A DNA stretch of 32,834 nucleotides from Nostoc parmelioides FACHB-3921 (GTDB lineage Bacteria > Cyanobacteriota > Cyanobacteriia > Cyanobacteriales > Nostocaceae): contig NZ_JACJQL010000065.1 in NCBI RefSeq assembly GCF_014696625.1, forward strand, positions 1-32,834, in the 5' to 3' direction. A model generated the notes under the pieces. It had not been told where the DNA came from. It worked only from the letters and a program-made list of their open reading frames with translations, and did no database searches. This document shows positions 23,730 to 32,329 of this stretch, one piece after another (positions within the stretch are counted from its first letter, which is position 1; every line of letters starts with the position of its first letter). Made by a program: the position numbers and the translations under genes.

Positions 23730-26700
23730 ATGGATGTTGAAGAGTTTTTGAGTCGTTTAGATGCAGGTGAAAATAATTTTTCAGGTGTCGATCTTAGTGG
23801 GGCAATCCTAAGCGAAGTTGACTTATCTGGCATTAATCTGAGTGGTGCTAATTTGAGTGGTGCTGATTTAAAAAGCACCATTCTGAGCAACACAGACTGG
23901 ATTAATTTAAAAGAAGCACTCGCCACCATCAGGGAAATTCAGGATGAGTCAAATCGCGCCCATGCCCTGATTGCCTTAGCAGATAAACTGCCACCTGATT
24001 TGTTAAGTGAAGCACTCACCTCTGCCAGGGAAATTCAGGATGAGTATCTTTGCGCTGATGCCCTGATTGCCTTAGCACGGAAACTGCCACCTGATTTGTT
24101 AAGTGAAGCACTCGCCACCGCCAGGGAAATTCAGGATGAATATTTTCGCACCTCTACCCTGATAGAGTTAGCAGAGAAACTGCCTTCTGTGTTAAGTGAA
24201 GCACTCGCCGCCGCCAGGGAAATTCAGGATGAGTATTTTCGCGCCTCCACCCTAATAGCGTTAGCAGAGAAACTACCTTCTGTGTTAAGTGAAGCACTCG
24301 CCGCCGCCAGAGAAATTCAGGATGAGTATTTTCGCGCCGATGCCCTGAGAGAGTTAGCACAGAAACTGCCACCTGATTTGTTAAGTGAAGCACTCGCCGC
24401 AGTCAGGGAAATTCAGCCTGAGTATCTTCGCGCCGATGCCCTGATTGCCTTAGTGGAGAAACTGCCTTCTGTCTTAAGTGAAGCACTGGCTGCCATCAGG
24501 GAAATTCAGGATGAGTATCTTCATGCCGATGCCCTGAGAGAGTTAGTACAGAAACTGCCACCTGATTTGTTAGGTGAAGTACTCGCCGCCGCCACGGAAA
24601 TTCGGGGTGGGTATCCTCACACCAATCCCCTGAGAGAGTTAGCAGAGAAACTGCCACCTGATTTGTTAAGTGAAGCACTCGCCGCCGCCAGGGAAATTCA
24701 GGATGAGTCCAATCGCGCCCATGCCCTGAGAGTGTTAGCACAGAAACTGCCACCTGATTTGTTAAGTGAAGCACTCACTGCCACCAGGGAAATTCAGTCT
24801 GAGTATCATCGCGCCTCTACCCTGAGAGCCTTAGCACAGAAACTGCCACCTGATTTGTTAAGTGAAGCACTCGCCGCCGCCAGGGAAATTCAGGATGAGT
24901 CAAATCGCGCCTCTACCCTGAGAGAGTTAGCAGAGAAACTGCCTTCTGTGTTACCAGAAGCACTCGCCGCCGTCAGGAAAATTCGGCATAAGTCAAATCG
25001 CGCCTATGGACTGATTGCCTTAGCAGAGAAACTGCCTTCTGTGTTACCAGAAGCACTCGCCGCCGCCACGGAAATTGAGCCTGAGTATCATCGCGCCTCT
25101 ACCCTGAGAGAGTTAGCAGAGAAACTGCCACCTGATTTGTTAAGTGAAGCACTCACCGCTATCAGCGAAATTCAACCTAAGTCAAATCGCGCCGATGCCC
25201 TGATTGCATTAGCAGAGAAACTGCCACCTGATTTGTTAAGTGAAGCACTCGCCGCTATCAGGGAAATTCAGGATGAGTCCAATCGCGCCGATGCCCTAAT
25301 TGCCTTAGCACAGAAACTGCCACCTGATTTGTTAAGTGAAGCACTCGCCGCTATCAGGGAAATTCAGGATGAGTCCAATCGCGCCCATGCCCTGATTGCC
25401 TTAGCACAGAAACTGCCACCTGATTTGTTAAGTGAAGCACTCGCCGCCACCAGGGAAATTCAATCTAAGTCAAATCGCGTCCATGCCCTGATTGCCTTAG
25501 CACAGAAACTGCCTTCTGTGTTACCAGAAGCACTCGCCGCCGCCACAGAAATTCAGGATGAGTCAAATCGCGCCTCTACCCTGAGAGAGTTAGCAGAGAA
25601 ACTGCCACCTGATTTGTTAAGTGAAGCACTCGCCGCCATCAGGGAAATTCAACCTAAGTCAAATCGCGTCCATGCCCTGATTGCCTTAGCACAGAAACTG
25701 CCTTCTGTGTTACCAGAAGCACTCGCCGCCATCAGGGAAATTCATCATGAGTATCATCGTGACAATGCCCTGAGAGAGTTAGCAGAGAAACTGCCACCTG
25801 ATTTGTTAAGTGAAGCACTCGCCGTCATCAGGGAAATTCACTATGAGTCAAATCGCACCAATGCCCTGATTGCCTTAGCGAAGAAACTGCCTTCTGTGTT
25901 ACCAGAAGCACTCGCCGCCGTCAGGAAAATTCGGGATAAGTCAAATCGCATCTATGCCCTGAGAGAGTTAGCAGATAAACTGCCTTCTGTGTTAAGTGAA
26001 GCACTCGCCACCGCCAGGGAAATTCATGATGAGTCATATCGCGCCGATGCACTGAAAGAGTTAGCAGAGAAACTGCCACCTGATTTGTTAAGTGAAGCAC
26101 TCACCGCCATCAGGGAAATTCATGATGAGTCATATCGCGCCGATGCCCTGATTGCCTTAGCAGAAAAACTGCCTTCTGTGTTACCAGAAGCACTCGCCGC
26201 CGCCACGGTAATTCGCCCTGAGTCATATCGCGCCGATGCACTGAGAGACTTAGCACAGAAACTGCCACCTGATTTGTTAAGTGAAGCACTCGCCGCCATC
26301 AGAGAAATTCAGTCTGAGTCAAATCGCGCTCATGCTCTGATTGCCTTAGCGGAGAAAATGTCATTACATAATCCTAGCCTAAGCAATGTTAGTGCAAATT
26401 GTGTAAATCTCAATCATTCAACCTTAACTGAAGCCAAGCTCAATCAATCCGACTTGAGGTATGGCAATTTGAAAGGAGCAAATCTGAACAAAGCCAACCT
26501 GAGCCGTGCTTTCCTAAACCATGCTGATTTGAGTAATACAATGCTGGCTCAATCCAACCTGAGTGGTACTAACTTGAGAAATGCTAACTTGAGAAATGCC
26601 AATCTAATTGGTAGCAACCTTCAGGATGCCAATCTGAGTGGTGCAAATGTAGAAAAAGCCCGATTTGGAAACAATCAAGGAATTTCAAAACAGATAAAAG

Positions 26701-26762
26701 AAGACCTAATTCAACGAGGTGCAATCTTTGTTGGAGAACCTCCCACTGAAGATTGGGGGTAA
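23730..26762 (+). CDS. Large repeat protein: 26 helical repeats inserted in a pentapeptide-repeat protein
   Basis: The 1010-residue protein starts with a short helix and pentapeptide repeats of A(D/N)LSG type (about residues 18-55). At residue 60 begins an array of 26 repeats of 31-32 residues. The consensus is LLSEALAAIREIQDESNRA followed by DALIALAEKLPPD, where PPDL alternates with a one-residue-shorter PSV. Each repeat looks like a helical hairpin, so the array should form an alpha-solenoid. After about residue 876, pentapeptide repeats resume (LNQSDLRYGNLKGANL and onward), followed by a short C-terminal tail. Similar repeats occur in cyanobacterial sensor and STAND-type proteins; here no ATPase or effector domain is present. 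It has no signal peptide or membrane span, so it is probably a cytoplasmic binding scaffold. Ligand and role are unknown. Confidence 0.85.
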   Translation: MDVEEFLSRLDAGENNFSGVDLSGAILSEVDLSGINLSGANLSGADLKSTILSNTDWINLKEALATIREIQDESNRAHALIALADKLPPDLLSEALTSAREIQDEYLCADALIALARKLPPDLLSEALATAREIQDEYFRTSTLIELAEKLPSVLSEALAAAREIQDEYFRASTLIALAEKLPSVLSEALAAAREIQDEYFRADALRELAQKLPPDLLSEALAAVREIQPEYLRADALIALVEKLPSVLSEALAAIREIQDEYLHADALRELVQKLPPDLLGEVLAAATEIRGGYPHTNPLRELAEKLPPDLLSEALAAAREIQDESNRAHALRVLAQKLPPDLLSEALTATREIQSEYHRASTLRALAQKLPPDLLSEALAAAREIQDESNRASTLRELAEKLPSVLPEALAAVRKIRHKSNRAYGLIALAEKLPSVLPEALAAATEIEPEYHRASTLRELAEKLPPDLLSEALTAISEIQPKSNRADALIALAEKLPPDLLSEALAAIREIQDESNRADALIALAQKLPPDLLSEALAAIREIQDESNRAHALIALAQKLPPDLLSEALAATREIQSKSNRVHALIALAQKLPSVLPEALAAATEIQDESNRASTLRELAEKLPPDLLSEALAAIREIQPKSNRVHALIALAQKLPSVLPEALAAIREIHHEYHRDNALRELAEKLPPDLLSEALAVIREIHYESNRTNALIALAKKLPSVLPEALAAVRKIRDKSNRIYALRELADKLPSVLSEALATAREIHDESYRADALKELAEKLPPDLLSEALTAIREIHDESYRADALIALAEKLPSVLPEALAAATVIRPESYRADALRDLAQKLPPDLLSEALAAIREIQSESNRAHALIALAEKMSLHNPSLSNVSANCVNLNHSTLTEAKLNQSDLRYGNLKGANLNKANLSRAFLNHADLSNTMLAQSNLSGTNLRNANLRNANLIGSNLQDANLSGANVEKARFGNNQGISKQIKEDLIQRGAIFVGEPPTEDWG
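23907..26358 (+). repeat. Tandem array of 26 units of 93 or 96 bases
   Basis: The units are strongly alike at DNA level. Blocks such as AGAAACTGCCACCTGATTTG and AAGTGAAGCACTCGCCGC recur almost unchanged across the array, including at synonymous positions. This points to recent duplication or gene conversion rather than old repeats held only by protein selection. Confidence 0.9.
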
Positions 26763-26786
26763 ATAAGCAATCGAACTGAAACTTAC

Positions 26787-26828
26787 TGTCCTTTGAATCA
26801 TAATGTGGTTCTTGGTAACTTTTGGTCA
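26787..26828 (+). repeat. 40-bp direct repeat, copy 1
   Basis: TGTCCTTTGAATCATAAT with 22 further bases ending AACTTTTGGT recurs at 27681-27720 with 36 of 40 positions equal. Each copy lies about 25-30 bases after a stop codon. The rest of 26763-27024 shows no gene. Confidence 0.85.
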
Positions 26829-27027
26829 GGTTGGGGGAAGGCAGAAGACAGTCCCAATGAAAAAATTTCACAATCATAGATGAAAAATATCTTTCCCCCG
26901 CACCCTTACAGAATGTTTAAATCAACAAACTAAATTTTTAACATTTAACAGTATTTCAACAAAACTCTCCTACCAATATTTAAATAAAATTGCGGATGCA
27001 GCAAAGCTATTCTTTACACTAGCATTG

Positions 27028-27651
27028 ATGACTAAACTGCAACTAAAAATTAAGTCAATGACTGAACAAATTTACGATACAGTCTTATATCAGAAGAAGT
27101 CTTTTACCCTTGCTAGTACCAATGGTTATAGGTTGTTTAATCCAGTAAAGTATGGCATCAATTTCGATATAATTTCTACTGCTTGCTGGCGAGGTTATTA
27201 CTGCACTTATGAAGTCACTGATACATCTCTGTTTCTTACAAAACTTAATATTGGGTTAAGTGAAGCAGATCATTTGAAGCGGTTATTGAAGCTGTTTGGT
27301 AAACCAACTACTCAATATACAAAGTCTTGGGGTTGGGAGTCATCGGACTGTAAAATAGATGCTATACGGAAGTTGATTCCCTTTACTGGTGGTTTGTTAC
27401 TGGGAAACGACTCCATCTGCGAGATGTATTATGGGATGGGCTTTCCCCCTGCATACGAGTTCAGAACTGTCTATGAGCTAATCTTTGATAATGGGAAACT
27501 TATAGAAGAACATGACCGTTCACCGCAGATGGCACAGTTACGAGAGATATTACCTATTGGTACATTAAACTCCAGAGTTAGTCCATCTCGTAATGAAATT
27601 AAGCAATGGCTCAAGCAGTGTTTTAATTTAGAGTACGAAAGATTGTATTAA
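27028..27651 (+). CDS. Cytoplasmic protein of unknown function, ACWRGY-containing
   Basis: The 207-residue product has no signal or membrane segment. Its first 80 residues (IYDTVLYQKKSFTLASTNGYRLF, then TACWRGYYCTYEV and LFLTKLNIG) follow a pattern I have seen in small uncharacterised bacterial proteins, some encoded beside toxins or repeat proteins. I cannot give a family name with confidence. A second conserved-looking segment (YYGMGFPPAYEF, then YELIFDNGKLIEEH) lies near residues 135-160. A helical C-terminal tail ends the protein. The start may be the ATG at 27028 or the one at 27058; neither has a strong ribosome site. The gene is flanked on both sides by 40-bp direct repeats, so it may have been inserted or duplicated as a unit. 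Confidence 0.6.
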   Translation: MTKLQLKIKSMTEQIYDTVLYQKKSFTLASTNGYRLFNPVKYGINFDIISTACWRGYYCTYEVTDTSLFLTKLNIGLSEADHLKRLLKLFGKPTTQYTKSWGWESSDCKIDAIRKLIPFTGGLLLGNDSICEMYYGMGFPPAYEFRTVYELIFDNGKLIEEHDRSPQMAQLREILPIGTLNSRVSPSRNEIKQWLKQCFNLEYERLY

Positions 27652-27680
27652 GCAAATAGTTGAGCCGCGACGGGAGCAAG

Positions 27681-27720
27681 TGTCCTTTGAATCATAATTT
27701 AGGTCTTGGCAACTTTTGGT
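27681..27720 (+). repeat. 40-bp direct repeat, copy 2
   Basis: This is the second copy of the repeat at 26787-26828, with four mismatches, placed 30 bases after the stop of the unrecognised gene. Confidence 0.85.
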
Positions 27721-27938
27721 GATCCTTCCTGTTCGGGGATATTAGTTTAGGCGATGGCAAGGAACGCCCAGCGATAGAGATCGCACCAGCAGTTAATGGC
27801 TCCATTTACTACCTCTTTAGTGCGGTATCATATTTTACTATTAATACATTGTTTCTGTTCTCAATTACGCAATTAATGGAAGCAATCTCTCTTTAGCTTA
27901 TTGTTAAGGCTCATAGTTCATGCAGGACTCCAAAAAAG

Positions 27939-28124
27939 GGCTATAACGTGTAATTCTGTATGAAAATGTCTGCTTTCACGGCTCATCGCCAAGGGCGATC
28001 GTCTGCCGTGGGCTGTAGCTCATCATCAGAAATTTCGTCGCTCTATTTATGCTGTTAATGCTCGAAAATCTTAGTCGTGCTGCGTCCCGGTTAGATCGGC
28101 ATATCCTCATTACACGTTCTGGCT
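27939..28124. mobile_element. Small interspersed element, copy B (MITE-like)
   Basis: The element is bounded by 16-bp inverted ends: GGCTATAACGTGTAAT on the left and ATTACACGTTCTGGCT on the right, matching at 13 of 16 positions. Its left interior (TGAAAATGTCTGCTTTCAC then GCTCATCG) matches copy C at 31687-31915 almost base for base. Its right half shares GCTCGAAA and TAGATCGGCATA with copies A and C. It encodes no protein. A 9-bp direct repeat (GGCTCATAG) occurs at 27908 and 28121, but not symmetrically, so a target duplication is uncertain. Confidence 0.6.
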
Positions 28125-28418
28125 CATAGGTGGAATCTTATTGAGCTTGTTTATAATTTTTAATAAGACTGGTGTTAAGCTTAATTATCCCGCAAGTATT
28201 TCAAATTTTTATGGATAGTAACTGTGCTGGGATGATCTACCCCCAACGTAAGTTCAGCAATTCTCAAAGCTTTTTGAAACAGTGGTTCGGCATCTCTTTA
28301 TTACTTGTTTTGGACGATCGCTCTTGTTTAGGGAGAGGTTTCGTAGCGCCTGGAGTCAGAGAGCCGCATTTTTGCACTTTGCAAAGGGGTGCTATATCGG
28401 CGATCACTAAAACATAGT

Positions 28419-28722
28419 TGGGGTTTTTTATACAAACCCTCGGAAAGGGGGATTAAGGAATTTAATCAAGAATGGTGCTTGACCTTTAAAATAGTGCAAA
28501 CCTTCATAGAGCTATAGGTTTGGGAGAGTCTCATTAGTCCTTAGACGATCTAAGAATTGCATTTTGAGACATAAAAAGAGACACAATACAGGAGTGTCTC
28601 AACTCGTATAGTTTCTGAGACACGTTGGGGGGAAAAGCAAAGCTTACAAGGATTTGAAGGTAATAATGCCAAACTTCGTTTTTGCTATTCCCCCTTTTCG
28701 AGGGGACGTACAAAAAACCCCA
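28419..28722. mobile_element. 304-bp non-coding element with about 33-bp inverted ends
   Basis: The left end reads TGGGGTTTTTTATAC then CCCTCGGAAAGGGGGA. The reverse complement of the right end reads TGGGGTTTTTTGTAC then CCCCTCGAAAAGGGGGA. About 33 bases match with few differences. Inside is a smaller inverted repeat of GAGACAC/GTGTCTC (28573-28598) with a further GAGACAC at 28616. No transposase is encoded, so it would be a non-autonomous element. I could not settle a target-site duplication. Confidence 0.6.
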
Positions 28723-29118
28723 TATTGTAGCTTTTTACGTTATTTTATTCAAAATTATTTGCGAACTTGCATAAATCTTGTACTACACCCCGATAAGTCT
28801 ACAAATGTTTCATCAGGGTTTAACTTTAGCAAAGTTATGTTGCCAGATGGGTAGAACATAAAACAATACTTGGCTTGTGAAAAAATATTAATTATTAAAT
28901 CACTCAATCTTTCACCAATATTAATCAAACGAGATCGGGACAGGAATACCATTTAACCATCTGAATAGATTTGAGGCTTAGTTTGGCTCTAGTGGCGGGA
29001 TTAAGCGGGGATTGTACCGCCAATTGAGATTTGAAGGAGCCACTTTTGATGATTAGTAGTTGAGTTGAATTGAATTTACATCGCATTGGATAAGGTCAAC
29101 CTATTGGGGGATTAGATC

Positions 29119-31440
29119 ATGGATTTGAATACTTACTTGAAGTTGTTAAATTTATTGGATTCAGAATCTCAAAAAATCATGCTTGAGTTGCAAGCCATGT
29201 TCTCTGCTGCTGGTCTTGCACTAAGAGGCCGTGGAACGCATACCGACGGAATTATAGTCAAAGGGAACTTAACCGTATTGCATAGCAGTGATGTCCCCTC
29301 TCATTCGCTATTCACCCCAGGTAAAAAATATGATGTCATTTTTCGTCATGCAAATATTGTGGGTGGTGCAAAAGATGATGCTCTTATAAACGGTCGTGGT
29401 TCAGCTATTAGAATTGGAAATATCGGTGATGACCTAAGTAAGCCACGACTACTGGATCTTGTACTCAATACTGGTGAAGTTTTCGGACTCCCAACAGCCC
29501 GATTGTATCATCAATTTTTTGGTTCAGATTTTCATCAAAAAAGTGATATGCTTGCCAGTGGCAGTTTAAGAAGGTATGCAGTGGAGGCAGCCTTACGCAA
29601 TCCAGATTCGTTTACTGAATTGTACTACCACACACAGCTTTGTTATGAATGGGTGGATTCCAAAAAGAAATCCCGTTACGCCCGCTTTCGCCTTTTAAAT
29701 CCTAATCAAAGCACAGAAGGCGGTTTATTAGATGACAGTGTTGAAATAGGCCCTAGACTGGTATTACCCAGAAAACGGGGCGATACTCGCGAAAAAAATT
29801 ATCTAAGAAATGAGTTTCGCCAACGATTGACTGACGGAAACATTGTGGAGTACGTCTTGCAAGCCCAATTCAGATCGATTGAGGATGTGGCTGTAGATTG
29901 CAGTAATATATGGGATCCAAACACCTACCCTTGGCTCGATATAGCAGCCATAGTGCTTAATCAAGATGAATCTGAAAATGATTATTATCAAGAAATTGCC
30001 TACAATCCGGGCAATACTCATTATGATTTAAAACTTCCAAATTCATATAGTGTAGATGATTTTGCATCACTGGGAGTGTCTGGTGCCTTAGTTCATTATT
30101 TTGGCTCCATTGTTCGTGCTGAACGCACTCAGTATTTGTATGGAAGTAAGGATGATTTGCCTGGAAAACCAGTTTATTTCCCTCTCCCAGTGACTGAAAT
30201 TCCTTCTAAAAGATTCCTTTTTCTATTAGAGAAATATAATTTTCTTACAGATAATTCATACCCTTCAGACGGTGAACACGACAAGATTGAAGCACTTGTA
30301 TCAGCCATGCCTACTACAGCTTTGGATTTGGCAGTTGGCACTACTGATCCCACCGATATCCCTGACAGCTACTTTTTAGAACGTCGGCTCAATGGGTACA
30401 ATCCAGGTGCAATTCGCGAATCTTCTGGTCAAGAAGGCTGGACACATGAGCTTACTCACAATCTGGCAAAATATGACATCAAGCCAGGCTTGCACTTTCC
30501 TGATTTTGTTCAATGTCGGCTTTTTGTTGATAAACAAAATGGTGTCAAGCTGCATTCAATAAAAATAGATGATCATGAAATTACGCCATGCCAAGAACAA
30601 TGGCAATATGCTAAACGTACTTACCTGCAAGCCGAATTCCTTTCACAAGAGCTGAAACTTCATTTAGCCCGTTGTCACTTCAACATTGAACAATATGTTA
30701 TGGCTATAAAAAGAAGGCTCGCTCCCACTCATCCTGTGCGGGCGTTTATTAATCCTCATCTTGAGGGGCTGATATTTATCAACTCATCAGCTGTTCCAAA
30801 GATTATCGGTTCAACAGGTTTCATCCCTATCGCCTCCATGCTAACGCAGGGATCTATTGTTGATGTAATGAAAAATGAATTAAGTAAACTGAGTTATATG
30901 TGGAATCCAATCGCTGATTTGCCACGTGATATTCCCGGAGACCTTTTTACACCTGCGGCAACAGCCTATTGGGAACTACTTAACAATTATGTTGAACAGG
31001 GTTTACTACAACCATTTGAAGATGAACTTCGCACCGAAGTAAATGCGATTCAGGTTGACGAACTTTTTGCTGAATTAAAAGAACGAAGTCTTTACTCCGG
31101 AGACCAACCACCCAAATACGATTCATCAGAGCTTAAAAGTCTGTTAATGTACATCATTTACCATTCAAGTTTCCTGCACTCATGGGCTAACTTTAAACAA
31201 TATGATGATGCTGGAAATCCTAATCATGTATCAATGGGAGATTATAGTCAATACGACCAACAGACACAGGACAAAATACGCTTCTCTCAACGATCTTTAA
31301 CATGGGTACTTTCATCAATTCGATACAACTCAGTTGCAGTATATGGATCGGATTTACTCAAACAGCTCATTCGGGAAAAATCATCAATATTGGAACCAGG
31401 ACTTCCATTAGAGGATCTCATGATGAGTATCAACATTTAG
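29119..31440 (+). CDS. Catalase-related / lipoxygenase fusion protein
   Basis: Such fusions in Anabaena oxidise linoleate to a hydroperoxide (lipoxygenase part) and convert it further (catalase-related part). Residues 1-270 resemble the catalase fold: RGTHTDG (His41, in the distal His position), LFTPGKKYDVIFRHAN, NGRGSAIRIGN, and LDLVLNTGEVF with the distal Asn. I do not find the RxxxY heme-tyrosine motif. From about 385 the minimal lipoxygenase domain shows YFLERRLNGYNPGAIR and THPVRAFINPH. Iron ligands line up as H515, H687, N691 and C-terminal I773, but the first ligand position, normally His, is Gln510. Length (773) suits the known fusion, without a PLAT domain. GGGGG nine bases upstream supports the start. 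Family is confident; activity is doubtful. Confidence 0.8.
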   Translation: MDLNTYLKLLNLLDSESQKIMLELQAMFSAAGLALRGRGTHTDGIIVKGNLTVLHSSDVPSHSLFTPGKKYDVIFRHANIVGGAKDDALINGRGSAIRIGNIGDDLSKPRLLDLVLNTGEVFGLPTARLYHQFFGSDFHQKSDMLASGSLRRYAVEAALRNPDSFTELYYHTQLCYEWVDSKKKSRYARFRLLNPNQSTEGGLLDDSVEIGPRLVLPRKRGDTREKNYLRNEFRQRLTDGNIVEYVLQAQFRSIEDVAVDCSNIWDPNTYPWLDIAAIVLNQDESENDYYQEIAYNPGNTHYDLKLPNSYSVDDFASLGVSGALVHYFGSIVRAERTQYLYGSKDDLPGKPVYFPLPVTEIPSKRFLFLLEKYNFLTDNSYPSDGEHDKIEALVSAMPTTALDLAVGTTDPTDIPDSYFLERRLNGYNPGAIRESSGQEGWTHELTHNLAKYDIKPGLHFPDFVQCRLFVDKQNGVKLHSIKIDDHEITPCQEQWQYAKRTYLQAEFLSQELKLHLARCHFNIEQYVMAIKRRLAPTHPVRAFINPHLEGLIFINSSAVPKIIGSTGFIPIASMLTQGSIVDVMKNELSKLSYMWNPIADLPRDIPGDLFTPAATAYWELLNNYVEQGLLQPFEDELRTEVNAIQVDELFAELKERSLYSGDQPPKYDSSELKSLLMYIIYHSSFLHSWANFKQYDDAGNPNHVSMGDYSQYDQQTQDKIRFSQRSLTWVLSSIRYNSVAVYGSDLLKQLIREKSSILEPGLPLEDLMMSINI

Positions 31441-31510
31441 GCGATCTCCAGATAAGGTTATACCGGGTGGCCGCCGAGATACCGATATCGTTGGCGAATT
31501 CCCCAAGCAG

Positions 31511-31655
31511 CTAAACTGAATGGAGTAGTTCAGCAATAAAACGATTGAGAACCTTCTGAGCAGTTTTATACCCAGTAGCTTGCTTACCTAACTTCAGTTC
31601 AGACAAAACACGGTCACGTAAAATTTCTAGTTCCCTTACCGTACCATTTGTCACA
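31511..31655 (-). pseudogene. Degraded C-terminal gene fragment
   Basis: On the minus strand the last 38 codons before a TAG read coding-like (LRDRVLSELKLGKQATGYK, then KVLNRFIAELLHSV). The preceding codons (TNGTVRELEI) continue it sensibly only in another frame, with a shift in a run of five T. There is no proper start, and the homology ends about 30 bases before interspersed element C. I do not recognise the parent gene. Confidence 0.35.
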
Positions 31656-31686
31656 TCAGTATATAGTCAGCCCCATTACACAAAAG

Positions 31687-31915
31687 GGCTAGAACGTGTA
31701 ACTCTGCATGAAAATGTCTGCTTTCACAGCTCATCGTCCTCGGCGATCGCCTGCAACGGAATGAAGTCTATCACCAGAAAGACTTCATTCCTTTATTTAT
31801 GTTATTAACGCCCCAAATCCCTATTTCCAATACGTCCCCCCTAGATCGACATACCTCTTTTTCCCTATTCCTGAAGCATTCTTCCTAGATCGAGGCTTCA
31901 TTGTTGTTCTGGTTA
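31687..31915. mobile_element. Small interspersed element, copy C
   Basis: The left end GGCTAGAACGTGTAAC and the following ATGAAAATGTCTGCTTTCAC match copy B closely. The right end (ATTGTTGTTCTGGTTA, 31900-31915) is a decayed form of B's right end. The middle contains GCGATCGC and TAGATCGACATA. It is about 43 bp longer than B because of extra bases near 31855-31890. Confidence 0.5.
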
Positions 31916-31918
31916 TAA

Positions 31919-31979
31919 GGGAACCAATGGTCTAACTTGGCGTTCGCTCGTTGGCAAGATTTGGGAAGCATTGGTTCCC
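31919..31979. repeat. Inverted repeat GGGAACCAATG / CATTGGTTCCC
   Basis: Perfect 11-bp inverted arms at 31919-31929 and 31969-31979 enclose 39 bases. The structure directly abuts element copy C. It may be a folded RNA or DNA structure or a separate tiny element. Confidence 0.6.
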
Positions 31980-32134
31980 ATAAGATTATCAACCACAGAT
32001 GAACCTAAAATTAAGTAAGTATATTTAGTTACTTAATTGCTTTTAGCTATATTTGCAATTCTTCTGTAAGGCATGAGCGGGCAAGGGGCTTGTACAAAAC
32101 TCGCTCTCCCATCTATTACTATTGCTTGCTTCTC

Positions 32135-32171
32135 AAAAAAAAGTAGGAAAATTAGGTGCCTAATTTTCCTA
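32135..32171 (-). terminator. Intrinsic terminator for the RTX gene
   Basis: TAGGAAAATTAGG and CCTAATTTTCCTA form a perfect 13-bp stem with a two-base loop. On the minus strand it is followed by eight T (complement of 32135-32142). It lies about 160 bases after the stop of the leftward gene. Confidence 0.85.
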
Positions 32172-32329
32172 TTGTGTGAACAGATAACTTACCGAAAAAT
32201 AACATTGATTATTGCCCAGTATGAATGAGATCGCAGTAAGGACATATAAGCTGAGGCAACCCAACATTTTTTTGCGATATTGACTTGAGTTGATAACCTT
32301 AACCTGTTGCTATGCCTTTCTACCGACAA

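Larger units (their letters stand above)
27652..29118. other. 1.5-kb gene-poor stretch made largely of repeat elements
   Basis: Short reading frames here (81 and 66 codons) have no credible protein features, and I do not call them genes. The stretch holds the second 40-bp direct repeat (27681-27720), a 186-bp element with inverted ends (27939-28124) and a 304-bp element with inverted ends (28419-28722). The last 390 bases are leader to the lipoxygenase gene, with GGCGG/CCGCC near 28993-29022. A clear ribosome site (GGGGG, 29106-29110) precedes its ATG. Confidence 0.7.
31441..32329. other. Gene-poor stretch between the lipoxygenase and RTX genes
   Basis: It holds a degraded gene fragment (31511-31655), interspersed element copy C (31687-31915), an adjoining inverted repeat (31919-31979) and a strong terminator (32135-32171) for the leftward RTX gene. 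I see no intact gene. Confidence 0.6.

Noticed and set aside
24154..24774. Minus-strand frames with repeated LHLTNQVAVS-like sequence
   Set aside because: They are antisense shadows of the tandem repeat array.
23907..26358. Possible CRISPR array because of regular repeats
   Set aside because: Units are 93 or 96 bases, contiguous and in frame throughout, with no unique spacers.
28172..28417. 81-codon reading frame
   Set aside because: No ribosome site and biased composition; it lies among repeat elements and crosses a GCGATCGC-like block.
28654..28854. 66-codon reading frame
   Set aside because: It runs through the inverted end of the 304-bp element and has no protein features.
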